From assembly GCA_027623615.1 (NCBI GenBank), contig JAQBVH010000168.1, positions 1-6,964 of the forward strand: a DNA stretch of 6,964 nt, read 5' to 3'. A program made the translations under genes and the position numbers. The notes under the pieces are model-generated. The model saw only the letters and a program-made list of their open reading frames with translations. It was not told the origin of the DNA and searched no databases. Positions 1 to 6,700 of this stretch are shown in pieces (position 1 is the stretch's first letter; each line of letters starts with the position of its first letter). The DNA is from Planctomycetota bacterium. Lineage in GTDB: Bacteria; Planctomycetota; UBA1135; GCA-002686595.

Positions 1-349
1 GGACCTGTTCGCGGACGTGGGGCAGTACTTCACGGAGCGCGGCCTGCTGCGTGTGCTCGTCGACGCGGGCGCGGTGGTCGGCATGCTCGGGGTCGTGCCG
101 CGATCGGACGAGGTCATCGAGCTGCGCAAGATCTACCTCGCGCCCGCCGCCCGCGGCGCGGGACACGGCGGGCGGCTCCTGCGCGAGGCCCTCGCTCACG
201 CGCGGGCCCTGGGCGCGCGCAAGGTGAGCCTGCAGTCCTCGACGAAGCTGACCGAGGCGCTCGGAATGTACGCGAAGGCGGGCTTCCGGCACGTCGAGGC
301 CGCCACACGCTCCTGCACCTGCGACGTGTCGATGGAGCTCGCGCTTTGA
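1..349 (+). CDS. GNAT-family N-acetyltransferase, 5'-truncated by window edge
   Basis: This is the C-terminal part of a Gcn5-related N-acetyltransferase, which transfers an acetyl group from acetyl-CoA to an amine; the substrate cannot be told. The reading frame is open from base 2 and ends with TGA at 347-349. The visible part holds the family core: a strand (VVGMLGVVP), a second strand ending in RKIYLAP, then the acetyl-CoA pyrophosphate-binding motif A (ARGAGHGGRLL, fitting R/Q-x-x-G-x-G/A). A helix and strand follow (GARKVSLQSS), then the motif-B region ALGMYAKAGF, typical of the GNAT C-terminal half. A GTG at 17-19 is in frame, but a start there would lose the N-terminal strands and helices, so the true start lies left of the window. 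The stop overlaps the next gene by 4 bases, suggesting one transcript. The family call is firm; the specificity is unknown. Confidence 0.88.
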   Translation, partial: DLFADVGQYFTERGLLRVLVDAGAVVGMLGVVPRSDEVIELRKIYLAPAARGAGHGGRLLREALAHARALGARKVSLQSSTKLTEALGMYAKAGFRHVEAATRSCTCDVSMELAL

Positions 350-738
350 GTCTGACCGAGGCGGAGGTGGTCGCAGGGCGCTTCGGTCGGCTGCGCCTGC
401 TCGCCTGCGATGACCCGGCCGTGTTCTGGGTGGAGGCGCACGGCTTCATCACGCCCGGGCTCGTGCGTCGCGACCTCGAGGCGGCCGAGGCCTTCGGTCG
501 CCGTCATCCTTGGGGGTGGACCTACGTGGCCGACACGACCGGGGTGAAGGTCGTCCATCCCCTCAACCTGCTGCAACTGCGGCGCATCCCGGACCTCTCG
601 CACCTGGCCCATTATCTCGTGCTCGCGCCCAGGCTCCCGATCCGCGCGGCGATCCGGCTCGCGCGGCCGATCGTTCGACCCGAGCGGGTGTTTCGTGCGC
701 GCAGGGAGCTCTGCGCGCACCTCGACCTCGATGCGTGA
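346..738 (+). CDS. Small uncharacterised protein, coupled to the GNAT gene
   Basis: This 130-residue protein of unknown function has no signal peptide or clear membrane span, so it is probably cytoplasmic. The TTG start at 346-348 overlaps the upstream TGA (TTGA arrangement) and has a GGAG at 334-337 eight bases upstream, supporting translational coupling. An in-frame GTG at 367-369 preceded by GAGG is an alternative start that would remove seven residues. Visible features are a strand-like segment VFWVEAHGFI, a helix rich in Arg and Glu (residues about 38-52), a strand ending WTYVADTTGV, and an Arg-rich C-terminal half (residues about 93-125). The order strand, helix, strand followed by Asp-Thr-Thr loosely recalls STAS or SpoIIAA-like folds, but that is a weak structural guess. 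Codon usage matches its neighbours. It is real by coding bias and coupling; the function is not inferable. Confidence 0.72.
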   Translation: MSLTEAEVVAGRFGRLRLLACDDPAVFWVEAHGFITPGLVRRDLEAAEAFGRRHPWGWTYVADTTGVKVVHPLNLLQLRRIPDLSHLAHYLVLAPRLPIRAAIRLARPIVRPERVFRARRELCAHLDLDA

Positions 739-778
739 ATGCGAGAATCCGTGAACCCGTACCCATCTACACGACAAC

Positions 779-783
779 GAGGA
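779..783 (+). promoter_or_regulatory. Ribosome binding site that fixes the start at 789
   Basis: GAGGA lies five bases before the ATG at 789. The open frame extends far upstream, to at least 510, overlapping the preceding gene, so this site and the hydrophobic leader that follows it decide the start. Confidence 0.6.
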
Positions 784-788
784 CACCC

Positions 789-1538
789 ATGCTTGCGACG
801 ATCCTGACCCTGACTGCCCTCGCTGCCCCCCAGGACGCAGCCACGCTCGAACCCTTCGAGCTGACCGTGCGCCGGGCGGTCCTGACCCCCGGCATCGACC
901 TGTTCGAAGAGCCTGGCGTCGAGATCCGCGCGGCCGCGCGCACGCCCGGACGCAAGATCCTCTCGATCGACAAGGACGCCAGCAAGGTCGCGCGCTGGAC
1001 CGACGACGCGGGTACGGACCTGAGCCACGGAGCGCCGACGGACTTCTTCTTCTGGGTCGACGTCGAGAGCTGGGGCGAGCCTGCGGAGGCCTCGATCGTG
1101 AAGTTCAAGACCGAGACCGTGCCGGACGCCAGGGCGCAGCGCATCACGTTGAAGGGCACCCTCGGACTCGTCACTGCTTCGAAGACCAAGCAGGACACAG
1201 CCACGGTCGCGCTCGAGAAGGGCAAGCAGCTCGAGGTCGCAGGTCTGAAGCTGAAGCTCAGCGACGTCGAGGATCAAGGCGGGCAGGTCAGCCTGACGAT
1301 CGAGACGAGTACGCCGCTGGATGCGATCCAGGAGGTCACCTTCGCGGACGGCGCAGGGAAGGAGATCGAGGCCGAGGACATGGGCAGCGGCTCCTTCGGC
1401 TTCGGCGGCAAGTTCACCTACAGCAAGAGCTGGCTGCTCGACCGGCGTGCGCCGAAGATCGAGCTCACGGTCAGCTACTGGTCGGACCTCGAGACGACCC
1501 GGGTACCGATCGACATGTCCCTCGGTGCTGGGTTCTGA
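789..1538 (+). CDS. Putative exported beta-rich protein of unknown function
   Basis: This is a 249-residue protein with a short hydrophobic N-terminus (MLATILTLTALAAPQDA), read as a signal peptide with likely cleavage near the ALA-A-P segment at residues 10-14. The mature part is rich in alternating hydrophobic and polar residues, suggesting beta-sheet. Landmarks are a Thr-Asp-Asp-Ala-Gly-Thr-Asp-Leu segment at residues 71-78, an aromatic run DFFFWVDVESW at 85-95, ITLKGTLGLV at 119-128, and a Gly/Ser-Phe patch (GSGSFGFGG) near residues 197-205. There is no catalytic motif, Cys pair or C-terminal anchor that I recognise. The start follows a GAGGA ribosome binding site; upstream reading in this frame only shadows the previous gene. 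It lies 50 bases after the previous gene and 70 before the next exported protein, so the two exported proteins may share a transcript. Coding status is solid; the function is unknown. Confidence 0.78.
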   Translation: MLATILTLTALAAPQDAATLEPFELTVRRAVLTPGIDLFEEPGVEIRAAARTPGRKILSIDKDASKVARWTDDAGTDLSHGAPTDFFFWVDVESWGEPAEASIVKFKTETVPDARAQRITLKGTLGLVTASKTKQDTATVALEKGKQLEVAGLKLKLSDVEDQGGQVSLTIETSTPLDAIQEVTFADGAGKEIEAEDMGSGSFGFGGKFTYSKSWLLDRRAPKIELTVSYWSDLETTRVPIDMSLGAGF

Positions 1539-1597
1539 GCCGCGGACGGACACCGACTCCCGTAGGCGCGCCGATGGCTCTATCCTGCACCTCAACC

Positions 1598-1604
1598 AGA
1601 AAGG
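1598..1604 (+). promoter_or_regulatory. Ribosome binding site for the gene starting at 1609/1612
   Basis: AGAAAGG ends four bases before the ATG at 1609 and seven bases before the adjacent in-frame ATG at 1612. The spacing slightly favours the second ATG. Either choice places the start directly before the hydrophobic leader. Confidence 0.5.
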
Positions 1605-1608
1605 CCTG

Positions 1609-3168
1609 ATGATGATTCATGTGCTCGCCCTGCCGCTGCTCCTCTCGGGAGCGCCGCCCGTCTCTGCCACCCTGCGCGCGATCCCCGAGGATTCCATCTT
1701 CGCCCTGCACATCGATGGGGGCGCGGACCTGCGGGCTCGCCTGAAGGACAACACCTGGTTGAGCCTGGCCATGCAAGCCTCCAATCAGGCTGTCAGCGAG
1801 GTGCTCGAGGAGTTCGACCTTCCCGCGATGGACGCCTGGCTCGAGGACATCGACGACGCCAGCGTCTTCCTGGCCAGGGGAGACCACCCGCTGGGAACCC
1901 TGGGCCTGTTCGTCACGGCGGAGGGCGGCGGCGCGATCCAGCGCGCGTTCGCGCGTTTGCGGGAGACGATCGAAGAGGAGGTCGAGCCGACCTCCGACGA
2001 GGACGGGATCGTGCTCTACGACGTCTCCGAGCTGGGCTTCGAGCTGGCCGGAGACACGGACGCGGTCGAGCTCGTGCTCGTCCAGCGCGGCGAGCTGTTC
2101 GGCATCGTGGCCTCGGACGAGAGCGGCACGTCGGCGCGCCTTGCGGCGGCCAGCCTGGACGGCGACGGCGACCACCCGGAAGGGCTCGTGAACGTCAACG
2201 CCGAGCTCTCCGGCACCCAGATCGGTGTGCACTTCGACCTCGCCTTCCTGTCGGAGCTGTTCGACGAGGACCTCTCGGGCCCCGAAGGCGAGATGGTCGC
2301 CAAGATCCTCGAAGGCCTGGGCGCGGTCGGCGTGGGCCTGAAGTTCGGGGAGGGCGGCGCCTTCGAGGGCCTGGTCCACCTCGCGTTCGACGAGGATTCC
2401 CTGGCCTCCCAGTTCGCCGACGTGTTCAAGCCGTTCGATCGTGGGCTGCTCGACTGGGCGCCCAAGGAATCCACCGTCCTGAGCATCGCCGGGATCGACT
2501 TCGTCGGGTTCCTAGAGGTGATCCTCGACATGGTCGACATGATCGAGCCGGGTGCGACCGACGAGGCCATGGACCGGCTCGACGCCCTCGCCGACGAGAC
2601 GGGTGTCCACGTGATCGACGACGTGCTGTCGCTGCTCGAGGGCTCGATCATGACCTTCATGACCAACCTCCCCGACATCGAGGCGATCGAGACGGGCGAG
2701 GAGATGCCCGCCTTCGGCTACGTCATCGGCCTCGAGGACCACGAGGCCTTCGAGGAGAACCTGCTCGCCATCCTCGAGCCCCTCGGGCTGATGGAGCACG
2801 TCGACGTCAAGGAGTTGAGTCACGGCAACCTCTACACGATCCCGGATGTCCCGATCGCGCTCGGCATTGGAGTCGGCCGCGGCGCGATCTCCCTGGTGAT
2901 GGGTGACGCCCTCTCGCACGTCGAAGCGGTGCTCTCCGGCGGCGACCCCCCGGGGGCGCTGGAGAACCGCTTCCTGCGCAAGGCGCTGGAGGAGAACGAG
3001 GACTCCGTCTCGGTCGCCTTCTGGGACGTCGACCTGCTCGACACGATCCTCAGCCTCGTGGACGCCCCCTTCGAGGTCGGCGACATGCTCGACGATCTGG
3101 AGGGCACCTTCGTGATCACGTCCGACGTGAGCTCGACGGCGATGTCGTTGCGCGCCGAGCTGCGGTAG
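1609..3168 (+). CDS. Putative exported acidic protein, DUF3352-like
   Basis: This protein has 519 residues from ATG 1609, or 518 from ATG 1612, which has better ribosome-binding spacing. Residues 1-20 form a leader (MMIHVLALPLLLSGAPPVSA) with a plausible V-S-A cleavage site. The mature protein begins with RAIPEDSIFALHIDGG, and residues 330-345 read ETGVHVIDDVLSLLEG. These two elements resemble DUF3352-type proteins, in which an initial 'P-x-D-S/T' strand is followed later by a 'G-hydrophobic-D-x-D-hydrophobic-L-x-x-L-x-G' element. This is recognition by pattern only. Asp and Glu far outnumber Lys and Arg, so the protein should be strongly acidic. There are no cysteines that I noticed, no catalytic motif and no C-terminal membrane anchor. 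The open frame extends upstream to 1321, but that part shadows the previous gene. It ends TAG at 3166-3168, just before a strong hairpin. Its role is unknown; periplasmic or surface location is inferred. Confidence 0.78.
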   Translation: MMIHVLALPLLLSGAPPVSATLRAIPEDSIFALHIDGGADLRARLKDNTWLSLAMQASNQAVSEVLEEFDLPAMDAWLEDIDDASVFLARGDHPLGTLGLFVTAEGGGAIQRAFARLRETIEEEVEPTSDEDGIVLYDVSELGFELAGDTDAVELVLVQRGELFGIVASDESGTSARLAAASLDGDGDHPEGLVNVNAELSGTQIGVHFDLAFLSELFDEDLSGPEGEMVAKILEGLGAVGVGLKFGEGGAFEGLVHLAFDEDSLASQFADVFKPFDRGLLDWAPKESTVLSIAGIDFVGFLEVILDMVDMIEPGATDEAMDRLDALADETGVHVIDDVLSLLEGSIMTFMTNLPDIEAIETGEEMPAFGYVIGLEDHEAFEENLLAILEPLGLMEHVDVKELSHGNLYTIPDVPIALGIGVGRGAISLVMGDALSHVEAVLSGGDPPGALENRFLRKALEENEDSVSVAFWDVDLLDTILSLVDAPFEVGDMLDDLEGTFVITSDVSSTAMSLRAELR

Positions 3169-3189
3169 CGACGAGCTGACGCAAGGCCA

Positions 3190-3217
3190 GGCGCGCTGGG
3201 GTGGGCCCCGGCGCGCC
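3190..3217. terminator. GC-rich hairpin between convergent genes, likely bidirectional terminator
   Basis: Bases 3190-3201 pair with 3206-3217 to form a 12-bp stem with a single G-U-type pair (3197 with 3210) and a 4-base loop TGGG. It sits 21 bases after the stop of the plus-strand gene and 14 bases beyond the stop of the convergent DUF2784 gene. Neither side has a clear T-run, so it is not a textbook intrinsic terminator, but its strength and placement between converging genes argue for transcription stopping or mRNA 3'-end protection in both directions. Confidence 0.6.
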
Positions 3218-3231
3218 CGCATCCTCTGGAG

Positions 3232-3657
3232 TCAGCCCGAGAGCTTGCCCACCAAGCCGGCCTCCCCAGCGCGGCGGTGCGGCGGGACGAGGAAGAGGCC
3301 GGCGAGCACCAGGAGACCGACTCCGGCGTAGATCCAGTGCAGGACGGACTGGTCGACGTCGACGAACAAGATGTCGTGCAGGAGGCGACCGACGAAGGAG
3401 TAGTCCTCACCCGACGCCTGCCCGGCCGCGCGTCGCAGGTCCATTTCCCAGTGGGTCAGGCAGCACAGCTCGCCGCGCGCAGCGTTGAACACGATGTAAC
3501 CCATGATCGCGAGGTGGGTCATGCGCAACGCTGGGTTGCGCACCCATCGCCAGCGGCACACCCCCCCGACGGGGACGGCGAAGAGCATCACGAGCAGGAA
3601 TACGACCACGGCCAGGTGGGCCGCGGTCACGACGTCGGCGAGGAGGGCGGAGGACAT
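3232..3657 (-). CDS. DUF2784 family small integral membrane protein
   Basis: This 141-residue protein is recognised as DUF2784, a bacterial inner-membrane family of unknown function. With the start at the ATG on bases 3657-3655, the family-typical opening LLADVVTAAHLAVV follows at once. There are three predicted membrane spans at residues about 5-31, 46-65 and 105-125. Between the second and third lies the family hallmark GELCCLTHWE (residues 62-71), matching the usual G/E-x-x-C-x-L-T-x-x-E pattern, with an Arg-rich segment after it. The third span begins HWIYAGVGLL, and a short basic tail follows (PPHRRAGEAG). An in-frame GTG at 3672 would add five residues (VPSTS) without an obvious ribosome binding site, so the ATG is preferred. 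It is convergent with the acidic exported protein and divergent from the large dehydrogenase-like gene, so it is probably transcribed alone. Confidence 0.85.
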   Translation of the reverse strand: MSSALLADVVTAAHLAVVVFLLVMLFAVPVGGVCRWRWVRNPALRMTHLAIMGYIVFNAARGELCCLTHWEMDLRRAAGQASGEDYSFVGRLLHDILFVDVDQSVLHWIYAGVGLLVLAGLFLVPPHRRAGEAGLVGKLSG

Positions 3658-3738
3658 GCTGGTGGAGGGCACCCGCGCCGCGTTGGTTCAAGCACCTTGG
3701 AAAATGCACGGTTGGCGCCCTGAGAGTCCCCGGGCACC
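3658..3738. promoter_or_regulatory. Divergent intergenic region, expected to hold two promoters
   Basis: These 81 bases separate the start of DUF2784 (minus) from the start of the large plus-strand gene, so promoters for both should lie here or just inside the genes. The only less GC-rich patch is around 3682-3706 (it includes TTGGTTCA and TTGGAAAA). I cannot assign convincing -35 and -10 boxes. The call rests on gene orientation, not on a recognised motif. Confidence 0.35.
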
Positions 3739-6700
3739 ATGGCCGGCATGTTCTTCGCCCTGCTCTCCACACTCGCGCCCGTTCAGGAACCCGGCTGGCA
3801 CACGATTCAGCTCAACCCCGAGTTCACCTGTGAGGGTGCCTCCTATGGGGACGTGAACGGAGACGGGGTGAACGATGTGGTCGCGGGGCCCTTCTGGTGG
3901 GCCGGGCCTGAGTTCAGCGCGCGGCACCGCTACTACGACGGGAAGGTGTTCGAGACGGAGGCCTACTCCGACCACTTCTTCTCCTGGGTGCGGGACTTCG
4001 ACGAGGACGGGGACAACGACATCCTCGTCATAGGGTTCCCCGGACAGGTCGCGCACTGGTACGAGAACCCGGGTGCTGGGGAGGGCGCGTTCACGCCGCA
4101 CCTGATCCACGACAACGTCGACAACGAGTCGCCGCACTTCACCGACCTCGACGGGGACGGGCGCGAGGATCTCGTCTGCCACTCGGGCGGCAGGCTGTGC
4201 TGGTTTTCGATCGACCCGGCCAACCCGCGCGCGCGCTGGACGCGGCACGACCTGTCGGAGCCCCTCGGGTTGGGGCGCTTCACGCACGGCATGGGCGTAG
4301 GTGACATCAGCGGTGATGGGAAGCCGGACGTGCTCCTGAACACCGGGGTCTGGGTCCAGCCGGACGCCCTGGCGGGGCAGTCGTGGCAGCGCGTGCCCTT
4401 CCTGTTCAGTCGCGGGCAGGGCGGCGCGCAGATGCTCGTGACCGACGTCGACGGGGACGGCGATGGTGACGTGGTGACGAGCCTCAACGCGCACCGCTAC
4501 GGGCTCTCGTGGTTCGAGAACCGCCTGGGCGAGGACCCGCCCTTCGTCGAGCACCCGATCATGGGCAGCGTGGCTGGGGAGCACGGCTGCCCGATCGCGG
4601 TCAGTGAGCTGCACGCCCTCGACCTGGCGGACGTGGATGGTGACGGCCAGCCCGACGTGGTGACGGGCAAGCGCTGGAAGTCCCACAACTATGGCGAGCC
4701 CGGTTCGCGCGACTCGGCCTACTTGCTCTGGTTCTCGTTCGAGCGCGGAGAGGGCGGCGTGACCTGGACGACCCACCTGATCCACGACGTGTCGGGCGTT
4801 GGGGTGCAGGTCATGGCGGGGGACGTGGACGGCGACGGGCGCACGGACGTCGTGGTCGGCAGCAAGGCGGGAGCGCACTTGCACCTGCAGCGCGAGGACG
4901 GCGCGCGCCTCGCGCTGCCCGAGGTCGCCGCGGTCGAGCCGAACCCCGACATCTTTCCCGCGGGCGGCGTCGCGCCGGTCGGCGCGGACGGCGGGCCGTT
5001 GAACCTGGACTTCGACACGGGCGACCTGACCCACTGGACGGCGGAGGGCGAGGCGTTCACCAAGCAGCCGATCAAGGGCGACACCGTGAAGCCCCGGCGG
5101 GAGGACATGGCCTCGGACCACATCGGTCAGTACTGGATCGGCGGCTATGAGGAGCTCTCCGACGCGCCGACCGGCACGTTGACCTCCGCTCCGTTCGAGC
5201 TGACCCAGCGCTACGTGGCCTTCCTGATCGCCGGCGGCAACCACGCCGAGCTCAGGGTCGACCTGGTCGATGCGGTCTCCAATCAGCGCCTGATCAGCGC
5301 GACCGGCCGCAATCACGAGGCCCTGCGCCCGACCGTGCTCGACCTCGTCGTGCACGTGGGCAAGCAGGTGCGGGTGCGACTGGTCGACGAACACAGCGGC
5401 GGGTGGGGGCACCTGAACTTCGACCACCTGCGCCTCTACGCCGAGCGGCCGACCTTCCCCGACGGGCTCGAGGTGCAGTCCGAGATCGACGTGCGCAGTC
5501 ACGCGGGGCAGACGCCCGAGGAGGCCGCCGCTTCGATGAGCGTGCCCGCGGGTTTCGCGGTCGACCTGATCGTCGGCGAGCCGGACCTCTTTCAGCCGAT
5601 CGCGTTCACGTTCGACGAGCGCGGCCGGCTGTGGGTGGCCGAAGCGCACTCCTATCCGCAGAAGCGCGACGATCCCGAGCAGGCCAAGGACCAGCTCCTG
5701 ATCTTCGAGGACACCGACGGCGACGGCGCCTTCGAGACGCGCAAGGTGTTTGCGACCGGGCTCGACCTGGTCAGCGGCCTCGAGGTCGGCTACGGCGGCG
5801 TCTTCGTCGGGCAGGCGCCGGAGCTGCTCTTTCTGCCCGACCGGGACGGTGACGACGTGCCCGACGGGCCGCCCGAGGTCCTGCTCGACGGCTGGGGGTA
5901 CCAGGACACGCACGAGACCCTCAACGCCCTGCTCTGGGGGCCCGACGGCTGGCTCTACGGCTGCCACGGTGTGTTCACGCACTCGCGGGTGGGTCGCCCC
6001 GGAACGCCGGACGAGGAGCGCGTGCCGATGAACGCTGGCGTGTGGCGCTACCACCCGAAGACGCGCGACTTCGAGGTCTTCGCCTGGGGCTCCTCGAATC
6101 CCTGGGGCCTCGACTTCGACGACCGCGGGCAGCCCTTCATCACCGCTTGCGTGATCCCGCACCTCTACCACGTGATCCAGGGCGCGCGCTACGTGCGCCA
6201 GGGCGGGAGCCACTTCAACCCGCACGTCTACGCCGACATCCCGACGATCGCGGATCACCTGCACTACGTCGGCTCGACGCCGCACTCGGGCAACGGACGC
6301 AGCGACGGCGCTGGCGGCGGCCATGCCCACTGCGGCGCGATGGTCTACCTCGGCGACGCCTGGCCCGAGCGCTACCGCGACACCCTCTTCCTGTTCAACA
6401 TCCACGGCAACCGGATGAACAACGAGGTGCTCGTGCCGAGCCGCTCGGGCTACGTCGGCCTGCACGGCGAGGACCTCCTGCTCGCGAACGACCAGTGGTT
6501 CCGCGGCATCAACATGCGCTATGGGCCCGACGGGCAGGTCTACCTCATCGATTGGTACGACAAGCAGGCCTGCCACTACGTCGCGGAGGACATCTGGAAC
6601 CGCACCAACGGACGCCTGTATCGGGTGCGCTATGGCGCGGGGCGCGGCGCGTCGGTCGACCTCGGCGCGATGGACGAGGGGCAGTTGATCGAGCTGCAGG

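Noticed and set aside
733..764. Four imperfect 8-base units (GCGTGAAT, GCGAGAAT, CCGTGAAC, CCGTACCC) before the gene at 789
   Set aside because: The units diverge strongly, partly lie in the preceding stop region, and could easily arise by chance; not enough to call an operator or repeat.
1581..1586. TATCCT as a possible -10 box before the gene at 1609
   Set aside because: No matching -35 element at suitable spacing, and the planctomycete promoter consensus cannot be checked here; too weak to list.
612..1595. Long minus-strand open frame (327 codons) opposite the 249-aa exported protein
   Set aside because: Arg/Leu/Asp-rich shadow with no domain; the plus-strand frame has a ribosome binding site, a leader and normal composition.
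1471..2379. Minus-strand open frame (302 codons) opposite the acidic exported protein
   Set aside because: Shadow composition, no domain, no leader or ribosome site; it conflicts with a well-supported plus-strand gene.
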